From NCBI GenBank assembly GCA_018287875.1, contig JAGVVL010000022.1, positions 1,240,001-1,304,000 on the forward strand: a stretch of 64,000 bases of DNA, given 5' to 3'. Of the stretch, positions 1 to 13,079 are shown in pieces. The DNA is from Nigrospora sphaerica (taxonomy: Eukaryota; Ascomycota; Sordariomycetes; Amphisphaeriales; Apiosporaceae). Position numbers and translations under genes: made by a program. The notes under the pieces are model-generated. The model did not search any database. It saw only the letters and a program-made list of their open reading frames with translations, and had not been told where the DNA came from. Position 1 is the stretch's first letter. The number at the start of each line of letters is the position of its first letter.

Positions 1-2380
<2,380 letters not shown>

Positions 2381-3718
2381 TAGTAGGCGTAGGGGAGTAC
2401 GAGACAGGCTGCGGAGACTGGATCGGCGGGGGCGATGGCAGAGCGGGCGTGGCGGTAACAGGAGCCGGGGGCGGGCTGTTCCGGGGGCTGGTTGCTCGGG
2501 CGTAACAGAACGGAACGGAGCGTAAGTCGGGTTTAGGGCATTGGGCTACCTTATGGTCTTGCCGGCCACAACGGAAGCACTCTCCTCTCTCTTTACGGCC
2601 TGACAGAGAGCAGGGGCGGCTACGCTGGTGACTCAAATCCATAGGGTCACCGGCGTCGGTCTTAGCAGCGGGCTGGCGGGATTCGTTCCAGGGAGGTACG
2701 TAAGGACTGGCGGTACTGTTAATCTTAGTCGTTCCTTTATAACCGTTAACCTGACGCTGGTGCTGGCGGAATCGGTTGTCGAGAGTCTGAAGATGACGGG
2801 CAAATGCACGATACTCTCTTATGGGGGCCGGGTTATGTAGGAGCATGTCCTAGATCTCGCGGGACACGCCTTAGGATAGTAGGGGGGGCAGGGCAGCTTC
2901 AGGAACTTCGCTCTTTAACGCGAGTCTCTCGAACTCTACGAAGAAGACGCTGAAGTCTAGATAGCGTTGCTTTAAGTTGTATAGCTTATTCTCGGCGTTC
3001 TGTTTCCAGTCGGGGTCTCCAAAGGCTTCTTCTAAGTATGACAGCATATTAGTGTAGTCTAGGAACTGCAGGATTCCGTATTAGATACAGGGTAGGATCA
3101 GGTCGTAGGCTTTTCTAGACAGGCGGCTGGCAATATAGTTCAGGCGGGAAACAGCAGACGGGAACCGGTCGGCGTTAGAGACCATTTTCAAGTGGACTTG
3201 TTAGACGAATCTTCGAAGGTCGCTTCGAGTTCCATCAAACTCCTTTGGGTCAGGGATCTTCTCACTGAGGGAGGCGGGCTCCAAATGTGAGGCAGGAGTA
3301 GGTGTAGGCGTTCGCGGAGCATGATCTTCCTGCGCTTTAGCAGCAGGTTCAGGATAGGGAGACAGTTCGGTTGGGGGGGTCTGTACAGCAGGGCGGGCGG
3401 AGTGGAGGAGTCGTTTATTCTCAACACTCAGTTAGATGAGCGCTTTCTGTTCCTTCTCCAGTCGATCTTCTTAGTATCGGACTACCCCTTCTTTCTCTAT
3501 GAGAGCAGTCCGGGCCGAGGCGAGGGCGGTGTCCTTCTTAGACAGGGAGACTTCCAGGGACAAGATATAGCCGTGCAGCGTGCGTAGGTATATCAGCTAT
3601 CCGGCGGCGTCGCTTTAAACACTGGCAAGCAGTTCGTCGGGGTCTTCGGTGTCAGCAGGGGTAATCGGGCGGTTCGACATTTCGAAAGCAGTGTCGAGCT
3701 TAGGAGGAAGCTATGTAA

Positions 3719-4007
3719 TGTCAAGGTGCGGTCAGGCAGGCAGGCAATGGAGTCGATTCAGGTTCTATGCTACAGGTCCAGGTTCCTATTCTGTTCGGTA
3801 CAGGTTAGGCTAGCAGACAGGACGTAGCTTGGAGAGCTACAACTGAAGTCTTCTCGGTCGCAGACTTCTTATCTAAATCCCCAACGGAGGTCCGTACTGA
3901 GCGGTCTTAATAGAACTCCATCACGGGACGACTAATCCGTAGCCAGTTTAGGATGTCTCAGAGGCTGCCCTATGCCGGTACGGTCTGTCACGGTCCACCC
4001 CGTGACA
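3719..4007 (-). repeat. GYP-A 5' LTR (289 bp, TGTCA...TGACA)
   Basis: The boundaries are fixed by comparison with a second copy at 23207-23495. Both begin TGTCAAGG and end CCGTGACA on the plus strand and share the whole body with a few differences. Gag starts 39 bp inside the left edge, so for the minus-strand element this is the 5' LTR. The right flank at 4008 is LTR-X sequence starting about 35 bp into that LTR, so GYP-A inserted into an LTR-X copy. The target duplication cannot be checked because the other LTR is off-window. Confidence 0.9.
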
Positions 4008-4538
4008 AAGCAACCCCTTTATAAGGGCTCTTTCGATCTCGGAGGTCGTTTTTATAAAGAAACACGGAAGAATAAGGAACTTCTCTTCAAAAGGAACGAG
4101 AGTGTATTTCGTGTGCCTTTTTGCTTGCTTATTTCCGAGACTATGTACACAAAGAGGGAAGATTTATCCCTTATTTATACCCTTTTAACCCTTTATCCTC
4201 TTAGTAATACAAAGAGGAGACGCGTAAGTGGACGCGTAAGCAATGACGTGGCTTAGAAGCACGTGGACGCTTATAGAACCTCGTGGGACCATGTGGAGGC
4301 TTGTGGAACCTCATGGAAGTACATGGAAACTCGTAGAAACTTGTAGAAGGTTCCAAGTGGCGTAGGCCACGTATTCGGGAAAAGTGACCCTAGCTTTAGG
4401 GTAGGGCGGCCCGTGCTGTCGGTTAAGGTGGCCTGAGCTTTAGGGCAGTCTCGGTTAAAGGACTAGCTTTTCGATAAGTGCATAGCTAAGTCCTTAACGA
4501 AGGATAACGGTATAGGGGTAAGCGCTATACTTTTAACA
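4008..4538 (+). repeat. LTR-X, 5'-clipped copy (variant B)
   Basis: It matches the other LTR-X copies from the AAGCAACCCCTTTATAAGG block to a terminal TTAACA. It belongs to the same sub-variant as 44487-45047 (ACTATGTACACAAAGAGGG; GGTATAGGGGTAAGC). The first ~35 bp are missing because GYP-A inserted there. Confidence 0.82.
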
Positions 4539-5395
4539 AATTTTAACGTTAACAACGCCTTAAGTACTAGCTAAGTCGATAGCATTTTAAGTAAAAGCTA
4601 CGTAAGTATTTTTAATGTTAAGTGTTGTAGTGTTATTAATATCTATTGAAGTGGCGTTTAACGTCTTATTTAAAGCGAAGACTACCATTTTAATAGCGGC
4701 GGATGTGGCGTTAATAACTATAGTGGCGTTGTCGGTGAGGGTCTTAATATATAGTCGTTTATTTTTATATTGTCTTAAGCCTTATTAATGTTAACAATAC
4801 AATTTCTTAGCGACGCGCTAATATTAACGTTGTTAAAGGTCTTCGGCCTTACACTTACGCCGGTATTAGTAGCTAGTCTTAATTTTAGCTATTTTAACGA
4901 GTAATAATATTATTAAGGCTTTAAATTTCTTGGCAATGCGATAAAACTAATGTTGAAGACCTTTGGCTATAAGCTTACGTTAACGTTGAAAGTTAGTGAT
5001 GCGTGCCAACACGGGGGAGACAATAACCTAGTCTGCTAAACTGGATACCGTGGACAAACATAGGCTATTAAGAGCAGGATCTGTCAACTGGCAGGTCCCC
5101 TACCTTTTACGCATCAGTTATCCTTAATTTAATTATCTCGGCGTGTAAGGACTTTTATATAGTAAACGTCTCTAAGTTAAAACTTATAATATTAGTGCTA
5201 AGTAAAGTAACTACTCAAGGGCTCTAGCTATTAATATTAATATTAGCTTTATTAGCGCGCTTGTTTAGCTATTAAGACGTCGTGAGGGTGTAACCAAAAG
5301 GGTTAATATTATTGTAAGCTAAAGTGATTAGTTGAAGGATTTAGGCTATTTGATTCAATATTAACCTCGTTATTTAAAACGTTAAAAATATTTTT
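4539..5395. other. AT-rich, RIP-decayed stretch, unassigned
   Basis: Dense in TAA/TTA/TATA and open in no frame. I could not recognise protein remnants. It is probably transposon sequence, since LTR-X copies lie on both sides, but no family is visible. A short GC-normal insert at 4997-5116 stands out inside it. Between the next two LTR-X copies, 5964-6037 is more of the same. Confidence 0.5.
4997..5116. repeat. 120-bp insert with 8-bp inverted ends
   Basis: It begins TGATGCGT and ends ACGCATCA, a perfect 8-bp terminal inverted repeat that also has TG...CA ends. Flanks are GTTAG and GTTAT, a possible 5-bp duplication with one mismatch. Base composition is ordinary while everything around it is AT-rich. 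It could be a tiny non-autonomous element or a very short solo LTR. No second copy was seen in the window. Confidence 0.45.
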
Positions 5396-5963
5396 TGTTG
5401 GAAGTGGTGGTTCGATCGAAAAGAGGAAGCAACCCCTTTATAAGGGCTCTTTCGATCTCGGAGGTCGTTTCTATAAAGAAACACGGAAGGATAAGGAACT
5501 TCTCTTCAAGAGGAACAAGAGTGTATTTCGTGTGCTTGCTTTGCTTCAGGACAGACTAGTTACACGAAGAGGGGAGATTCAGCCTTTACTTATACCCGTT
5601 AAACCTTTATCCTCTTAGTAATACAAGGAAGAGGACGCGTAAGTGATTGCGTAAGTGATTACGTGGCTTAGAAGCATATGGAACCTTATAGAGGTTTGTG
5701 GAGCCTCATGGGGGCTCGTGGGAGCTTCAGGGAGTCACGTAGAAACTCGTGGAAACTCGTGGAACCTTGCAGAAGCTTCCGCGTGGCGAACGCCACGCTT
5801 GTGGGTAAAGCGGGCCATGCTTGCGGGTAAGCTGGCCCGTGCTCCAGGGTAGGCTGGCCCGAGCTTTAGGATAGGCTCGGTTAAAGGACTAGCTTCTCGT
5901 TAAGTGCATAGCTTAGTCCGTAGTGACAGAGAACGGTATAGGATAAGTCCTATACCTGCAACA
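5396..5963 (+). repeat. LTR-X, complete copy
   Basis: It begins TGTTGGAAGTGG and ends CCTGCAACA, with TTTTT on both sides as a possible 5-bp target duplication (low complexity). The body contains degenerate ~13-bp repeats around CTCGTGGAAAC, an 18-bp near-palindrome GCGTGGCGAACGCCACGC (5781-5798), and a 3'-terminal hairpin (GGTATAGGA/TCCTATACC). TG...CA ends plus 5-bp duplications at other copies point to an LTR. Confidence 0.82.
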
Positions 5964-6037
5964 TTTTTTTAATAATCCCGGTGAATAATAGTTACAATGG
6001 TTAATTATACTTTAATTAACACGTTTAACTTGCTTTT

Positions 6038-6619
6038 TGTTGGAAGTGGTGGTTCGATTGGAAGAGGAAGCAACCCTTTATAAGAGCTCTTTCGATCTCG
6101 GGGGTCGTTTTTTATAGAGAAACACGGAAGAATAAGGAACTTTTCTTTAAAAGGAACGAGAGTGTATTTCGTGTGCTTGCTTGCTTGCTTGCTTGCTTGC
6201 TTAAGGATAGACTAGATACACGGAGAGGGGAGATTTAGCCCGTACTTATACCCGTTAAGCCTTTATCCTCTTAGTAATACAAAGAAGAAGACGCGTAAGT
6301 GATTGGGTAAGTGATTACGTGGCTTAGAAGCATATGGAACCTTATAGAGGTTCGTGGAGCCTCATGGGGGCTCGTGGGAGCTTTAGGGAACCACGTAGAA
6401 ACTCGTGGAAACTCGTAGAAACTTGCAGAAGCTTCCGCGTGGCGTACGCCACGCTTGCGGGTAAAGCGGGCCATGCTTGAGAGTAAGCTGGCCCGTGCTC
6501 CAGGATAGGCTGGCCCGAGCTCTAGGATAGACTTGGTTAAAAGACTAGCTTTCCGTTAAGTGCATAGCTTAGTCCGTAGTGACAGAGAACGGTATATAAT
6601 AAGTCTTATACCTGCAATA
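6038..6619 (+). repeat. LTR-X, complete copy with GCTT microsatellite
   Basis: It starts TGTTGGAAGTGG and ends GCAATA, a RIP-altered GCAACA. It carries an expanded GCTT tandem run at about 6176-6201, where other copies have two to four units. The central hairpin is a perfect 18-bp palindrome here (GCGTGGCGTACGCCACGC). No clear target duplication is visible. Confidence 0.78.
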
Positions 6620-7957
6620 AAGCTTAAATAAGGTGCTAAACTTTTAGTTTTTATAAGACAAGGAGCAGTATAACTTAGCTTAAGTACGTGACATCTATAT
6701 AGATCTACAGTTAGACCAGTCTAGAATATACGTGTTTGGTTATAAGTTGTATACGCTATATTAGAGACAAGCGGATAGGCTAAACCAATAAGCGTTTAAA
6801 GTTTCACTGATGGCTTCAATCAGTTATCTAATAGGTTACGCTGCTAAGAACATCTATATAATTTAGTTACTTAAGCACGGCAAAGTCATTTAAACGCAAG
6901 ACATTACCTTTAATAAAATGCAGTTCTATTCTAGCCGAGACTTATAACGTTTTAAGCTTAAAGCAATAGAATATTTAGAATCTCAGCCTTTAAAGATCTT
7001 ATTAAGCGAAGAAGGCTTTATAAACGAGTTGATGCCGCTTTAAGAAGCCCTTAAAGAGCTAGACAACACTATAAGTCCCAAAACACGTCTTGACTTCACT
7101 TGAGAGGCTCATCTCGTAAACTCAAGAGTGCCAGGCACACCAAAGAGAGTAGCCAATAAGAACTTAGCGGTGAGACGCGCACTTAAAGACAGTTAAAGAG
7201 CTTATAAGCCTGAGATGTCGGATACATAAACAGAACTTTTTACGCCTGATCGCTAGTTAAGTGAGCCGGAGGGCAAAAACAGCATGTTTTATCCTACGAA
7301 ACACCTTATAAGCGAGCCATGGCATAGATTTAGTGATCACCAGCTAGTTGTAGATACTAGGGAGTCAGAGTTAAAAAACATGGGACGAGCAATAGAGCGG
7401 CCACTTTTAAGCTCACCTAAAGTATTAGAACTAGCAGATATCTTAGCACGTAAGCTAACGAGCTCAACTAAGGCACTAGACTATAGTATAGCTCTTTAAA
7501 AACCATAGCCAGTCTTTAAACTAGAGGATTGTAAGGATCCAAAGGAATCACAGTGGCATCGTCAGGTATAGGGTAGCGAAGGGCAGGCTTAATTCTACTG
7601 TAAGACTGATTCTTGCAGATTCTAAGTTCAGGTTGGGCGCCAGCAGTTCGCCCGCTCCTCGCTAGTAGGCTGCCGGTGGGCCTGTGCTGCAGGTCAGGTG
7701 ACCAGTCTGCGGATGTACTTCTCCAGCGTGTCCTCCCTTACAAAGATGGCTCTTTAAAAATGTAAGATCAGACTCTAAAAACGGATTTATAAGAAGAGAT
7801 CTATAACAAAATTATTATTCGACCTCTTAACAAAGAGACGGATTAGAGACCCCTTAAAAGCTGTAAAGCAATTAAGAATAAGAGATCCTAAGCCTCATAG
7901 CCAATGTAACCAGTAAAGAAGAGCTCAAGACTTTAGAGAAGATAGGAAATAAATTAG
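6620..7957 (+). mobile_element. Ty1/copia pol relic
   Basis: Plus-strand translation past stops gives the segment linking integrase and reverse transcriptase of fungal Ty1/copia elements: YVFGYKLYTLY, then ISYLIGYAAKNIYII, then HGKVI and QDITFNKMQFYSS (about 6730-6940). This matches the usual 'G-x-A-Y-x-L, YLVGY-x-ASNI-W, GKVIRTRDVVFDE' pattern of that region. A 72-codon open stretch at 7284-7499 is part of the same relic. It is heavily RIP-decayed, with no LTRs recognised. LTR-Y is inserted at 7530-7742. The right end abuts an LTR-X. Confidence 0.62.
7530..7742 (+). repeat. LTR-Y, 213-bp solo element (TGTAAGG...CCTTACA)
   Basis: The inverted ends are TGTAAGG and CCTTACA. The same sequence occurs at 57456-59532, where it is interrupted by POGO-1; this copy is the uninterrupted form. 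Flanks are AGGAT and AAGAT, a likely 5-bp duplication with one transition. Best read as a solo LTR, although no internal region is known. It is markedly less AT-rich than its host. Confidence 0.75.
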
Positions 7958-8870
7958 TGTTAAAAATAGTGATTTGATTAAAAGAAGAAGCAACTCTTTA
8001 TAAGGGCTCTTTCGATCTTAGAGGTTGTTTTTTATAAGTAAATGTTGCAGGTATAGGACTTATCCTATACTGTTCTCTGTCACTACGGACTAAGCTATGC
8101 ACTTAACGAGAAGCTAGTCCTTTAACCGAGCCTATCCCAAAGCTTGGGCCAGCCTACCCTAGAGCACGGGCCAGCTTACCCGCAAGCATGGCCCGCTTTA
8201 CCCACAAGCGTGGCGTTCGCCACGCGGAAGCTTCTGCGAGGTTCCACGAGTTTCTACGAGTTTCTACGTGGCTCCCTGAAGCTCCCACAAGCCCCCATGA
8301 GGCTCCACAAACCTCTATAAGGTTCCATATGCTTCTAAGCCACGTAATCACTTACGCAATCACTTACGCGTCCTCTTCCTTGTATTACTAAGAGGATAAG
8401 GGTTTAACGGGTATAAGTAAAGGCTGAATCTCCCCTCTTCGTGTAACTAGTCTGTCCTGAAGCAAGCAAGCACACGAAATACACTCTCGTTCCTCTTGAA
8501 GAGAAGTTCCTTATCCTTCCGTGTTTCTTTATAGAAACGACCTCCGAGATCGAAAGAGCCCTTATAAAGGGGTTGCTTCCTCTTTTCGATCAAACCACCA
8601 CTTCCAACAGTAAATAAACACGGAAGAATAAAGAACTTCTCTTTGAAAGAAACAAGAGTGTATTTTATGTGCTTGCTTGCTTTCTTGCTTAAAAATAGAC
8701 TAGATACACGGAGAGGGGAGATTCAGCCCTTAGTTATACCCGTTAAACCCTTATCCTCTTATTAATACAAAAAAAAGGCTACGTAAGTGATTGCGTAAGT
8801 GATTACGTGGTTTAGAAGCATATAGAATCTTATAAAGGTTTGTGGAGCCTCATAAGGGCTTGTGTAGACT
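7958..8870 (+). repeat. LTR-X, decayed host copy split by a second LTR-X
   Basis: The copy starts TGTTAAAAATAG, a G-to-A-decayed TGTTGGAAGTGG. It runs to 8042, is interrupted by the inverted LTR-X at 8043-8609, resumes at 8610 (GTAAATAAACACGGAAG) and fades at about 8870, where LINE-R begins. Its heavier decay compared with the inserted copy shows that it is older. Confidence 0.8.
8043..8609 (-). repeat. LTR-X, complete copy nested in LTR-X
   Basis: A minus-strand copy, TGTTGCAGG...CTTCCAACA on the plus strand, flanked by a perfect 5-bp duplication GTAAA (8038-8042 and 8610-8614). The duplication and TG...CA ends support retroviral-type integration of an LTR element. Confidence 0.88.
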
Positions 8871-9334
8871 TCTGCTAAGCTTAGTCGGCTTTTTCCTAAT
8901 CTTATTTTCCGACCGTTTTTATAGATCACGAAACCTTAGCCGACTGCCTCGTCCGGTTCTTTCGACCCGTCTAAGAAGACAACGAGATAGGTGTTGGAAA
9001 GCTTTAATTACCACATTATGAACTCCTTCGCTGCTATTTTCTTATCCTTCTACGGGTCCGGTTTAAACGTGTAACGTTTTAAAAGGTACCGTGGCCTTAA
9101 GATAGTAGGTAGGAGTCTAGCCGCTCTTTAAAGCCTAGTTCGCGTAAGCTAGAAAAAGCCGTAGCCGCAGCATAATAAATAAAGATGCAGCGCTGTCCAC
9201 GCTGTTAACATATGGCTGTTATTTATTAACTAGAGCTGTTATATAAAGTAATAGAACGCCGCTTTTAATATGATTCGCGCCGTTAGGACATTTACGTCCC
9301 TATATAGCATAGCTATCGGTGTTATCTTTTATAT

Positions 9335-9634
9335 TGAGACCGGGCCAGGGCTCTTACGTAAGCCTTGATCAAGGGTTTACACAAGTATAAGTTAGGCTTC
9401 GGTAGTCCAGTTCATAGCCAGAGACACAGCGCGCTTTTTCCCTCCTTTTAATACACTGCTACTCTTAGTACGATACTTCACGCTCATTTTTCGTGACTAT
9501 TCTAAGCTTCTTTTACTTCCCTACGTTAAGGATCATCTTGATCAACGATATCCTCACCTGATTGTCCCTTGGGATCGACCTTACGACCGTGTCTTTCCAC
9601 CAGACTCCTTATAGTCTGGGGTTTCTTAGTTCCA
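9335..9634 (+). repeat. GYP-B 5' LTR (300 bp)
   Basis: TGAGACCGGG...TTAGTTCCA. Nearly identical to 18315-18614 and, inverted, to 53993-54292. The few differences from the 3' LTR are mostly transitions. Confidence 0.93.
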
Positions 9635-9686
9635 TGGCTCCCCCCCACAGGCTTGAACTGTGAACCTCTTAATTAACAGTCAGAAC
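9635..9686 (+). other. Primer-binding site: complement of tRNA-Asn 3' half
   Basis: It directly abuts the 5' LTR and begins TGG, the complement of CCA. Reverse-complemented, the stretch reads as a tRNA 3' half: an anticodon loop CTGTTAA (GTT, Asn), a variable loop, a T stem CACAG/CTGTG around the T loop TTCAAGC, an acceptor strand GGGGGGA, a G discriminator and CCA. A normal primer site covers only about 18 nt of this. It is not a tRNA gene, because the 5' half is absent. Confidence 0.72.
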
Positions 9687-10368
9687 TAACTGGGATAGAT
9701 GGCGATAACTAACTGAACAGAATGAACGTGGAGAATTGAGGGAAATATAAGGCAAGAGCTGGAAGTCGGGAATGATGAGTACCCCTAGCATGGATGAAAA
9801 TATTGTTACCCCTCCCCACGAAAAGAAACACCGCAAGGCGGTGGAGATTATTGATCAAATGACGCAGAACACGATAAATAAGAAAACCGAAAGATATCGG
9901 GCTAATGTCGGTGTCCGAAGAAATGCCTCGGTATAGAAACAACGGGAACTTACGCCGACTGTGGCTAACTTAGCTAACGAACTAACCTGCCTAATGTGGC
10001 AACTTATAGAGAAGCTAATGGGAGTTGCCGTGTTACTCCTGACACTCTTAGTTGGGACCAGCTCCTATGCCCTTAAGTCGCTGCAATAGATAATACGAAT
10101 AAGACTAACGATTTTAATAGAGATATATGAAGTTGTCGGTGAGCGAACAGATTAAGGGGTTCCGGTGTGCGAATGCTGATATCTGGGGCCAGCCAGGAAG
10201 CAAGTCACGTACCGGTTCTCGAGGAACCGATTAGCTATCCTAAGACGACTATATAAGAATCCTCCCAGATAATGGAAAAACAATATAAGCACCAGATCCA
10301 ACAGACAAGCCGCGGATTAAGAGACTTCACGTATAACAGAGTTCGTGGAGCCTTCCCTTACGACAACC

Positions 10369-13050
10369 ATGTATAAGCAATCAACTGCCCCTCTAGTCCA
10401 AACGCCCAGCCCCTCCCCGAACCTAACGATGTCTGCCACTTCCACTTTTAAGAGTGAGAGTCCTCAGGGTATCCCTGATCAAGGGACTCCACCCCTACGA
10501 CTCTCGGACCTGAGACTCTTACCCGACCCAGGGCACTACCCGTACCTAAGGTTCGACGGCAATAACATCACGGCCTTCCTAGAAGACTGGGAGAGACATG
10601 CCCAGCGGTTCCGTTTCTCCGAAACCGACAAGATTGTAGAGCTGATGGCCTACTGTATTGGTTAAGGAACACTCTCCCAGATCCATCTAGCAATCAAGGA
10701 GTGTACCACCTGGCCGGATTTTAAGCAGCGCCTCCTTTCTGACTTCAAGATGGGGGACCTCTTACACTAGCTTCCCCTGAGCACGAAGTTGTCGGAACTC
10801 GAATCTGGACCTAAGCTGTCAGACCATCAAGAGATATACAACTACCTTGTCGAGCATAAGCAAGTCGCCAATGCTTTGAAGGCTGCATCCGCAGTATAAG
10901 GAGGTGTCACTAAACCAACGCGAGAGGGTCTGATCAAGCGTTTGCACCCGGATATCCAGCACATGCTATTTAAGAAGAACCGGCTTGCAGGATATGAAGA
11001 CACCTTCAAGGACATCTCGGACTGGTTAATCGAGGAGCGTATGTTCAGCAACACCCTTAATACTGATGCCGCTAAAATGCGTGCTGCGAAGATGATGCCA
11101 GATAGGAAGAACCTCGTGTAAAGAGAGAGGACCGAAAGAATAACTGAGGACGACATGCGCGTGGACGCCAGGATGATCGACAATGCAATCGACGAGATAA
11201 CTAAGAAGTTCGAAAGTCTCGGGGTTAACCGGATTCAAGCTTTAATCGACGAAAGACTGAAGCAGTTATGGCCGCCTCACTTACAAGACAACTCACAGAC
11301 CTATCCCTATGTTAGCAACATTTAGGCAAGAGAGATAACAGCAGGCGTCGTTGATCGAGACTCCTTTCAACGCGGGGCACCTGGATCAGGGTTTTCCTCC
11401 TATAGGAGAGGTGGCCGAGGCGGTAGAGGCTCTTACGACCGCATCCTCCTGGATAACAGCGTCCAGTTGTATAACACGTACGGACCTGGAGACTGCTATG
11501 CTTACAGTGAGCCCAGCCACAGGAGCAATCGATGCCCTATGTTAGCATACTGCACCGAGCAAGGCTTCCTACACTGGGATGCTGATGCCTAGAGATACCG
11601 AGCGGGCAGACGAGGAGAAGGCCACTGGCTAGACGAGTCGATCTTAGGAGACTGCCTCCGCCGAAAGAAACCGGCTATTTGGATGTGCCTAATGGATATC
11701 TTCTTCAACAGACTGGGAATATATCAGCAGCAAGCGCACGCTAGGAACGAACTATTTAAGCGAGACCTAATCACTTAAGAGGATATGAACGAATTCGCAG
11801 CCTATCATAGAAAGAGGCAAATCGTTGATTAAGGACAAGCACAACTAGCTATGATAACTGTTAACTCAGTCGAGACCTGCGAAACGACTTATCAACCAGA
11901 TATTGACTTCGAATTTATATACGTCGGGCACGACTCGGACGGTCGAGAGATCCTGCGTGTTATGGAAAGGCAAGCCGTGCCACCACGAATTGCCTTGATC
12001 GAGGAAGTTCCAGACGAAGAAACAGTAGCTGTTATAGTGAACGCGGGAGAAAAGAGAGTAAGACTGGAAGATAGCAGGTACGCCTTAAAGGATGCCACTC
12101 AGCTAACGAACAGCCGGGCGAAAGGAGACAACGACGCGACTACCTCGCGACCAGAGGAAAAGCTTAATCAAAATGATGTCGACAAATGGACCAAGCGAAT
12201 CCTCTAGGAATTTGGCGACAAGAAGTTCACGGTCACCTGGTTAAACCTGATTGCAGAAGTCCCTAATTTCAGCCAAGGACTGCTAAAGGTGGCGACAGAC
12301 GCTATAGACAAACATTAAGGGATTGAAGAAATAATCGACACACACGGGGCTTCTTAAGACCCCGACTGCATCACTGTGAGGACCAGTAGAGACCTTAAGA
12401 ACAGCACTACGACTAAAGGATCAGTAAGGTTTACTGATGGAGCACACCTAGCCAATGAACTACGATAAGAGTGGAGAACACGGAATGTTACGAAGTGCAC
12501 TGATTAAGACTCCCTATATGCCGTTAACGCGACCGACTTCTTTACAAGACTAGACGAGATCAAAGCAGCGAGACCCTTAGGACGCCTTCCAGTGAGAGTC
12601 GGACCCAATGGCGATGAGACTTTAGTACGAGGTCTGCTGGACACCGGAGCCGCGATTAATGTCATCGTGGACACCTACTGTAAGAAGAACAACCTGCCTT
12701 TTGTGGCATCCAGCACAGTCCTAAGAGGATGGACGGCAAATTCCGCACCCACCGAGTCAATAGGGACCCTGGCCGACTACCTTTGGATTGGGGGACGCAA
12801 AATCCGGACTTCCTTTTAAGTTGTCAAGGCTGAGAATAGCAGTCATGATATGATTCTCGGCTTACCTTTCATCTGCGATAGTCGTGCGGTTATATCTTAT
12901 AACGTACCCGAGGGCACTCCACCGATAGCCCAGCTTATCATAGGTAATGCGAAGCTCTATATTCTAGTGATCCCCGATAAGAGGAGCGCTGATTAAGGGA
13001 ATGCAACCGAAGGCGGCTCCCCAAAAGGCGCGCTACTGAGGAAGACAGCC
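10369..13050 (+). pseudogene. GYP-B gag-protease
   Basis: The frame opens at ATG 10369 (MYKQSTAPLVQTPSPSPN). The alternative upstream GTG at 10345 is less likely. Gag core motifs include YPYLRFDGNNITAFLEDWE (about 10543-10600). A degraded zinc knuckle lies at 11494-11535: the pattern is C-x2-Y-x4-H-x4-C, and Tyr in place of the second Cys fits TGC to TAC. The same frame continues into an aspartic protease with LLDTGAAINVIVD (DTGA at 12640-12651) and DMILGLPF. About 15 in-frame stops are present. Pol continues in another frame after about 13050. Confidence 0.85.
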
Positions 13051-13079
13051 GGCCTAGTAGCGATCACAGGCTGGCAAAA

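Noticed and set aside
6175..6202. CRISPR-like or regulatory tandem repeat (GCTT units)
   Set aside because: A simple microsatellite inside LTR-X whose unit number varies between copies.
8188..8391. A recurring ~65-codon ORF pair in LTR-X copies (also 5655, 6271, 8154, 56127, 56167)
   Set aside because: Open on both strands through the degenerate repeat and palindrome of LTR-X; no ATG context or domain.
9635..9686. tRNA-Asn gene
   Set aside because: Only the complement of the 3' half is present, directly abutting an LTR; interpreted as a primer-binding site.
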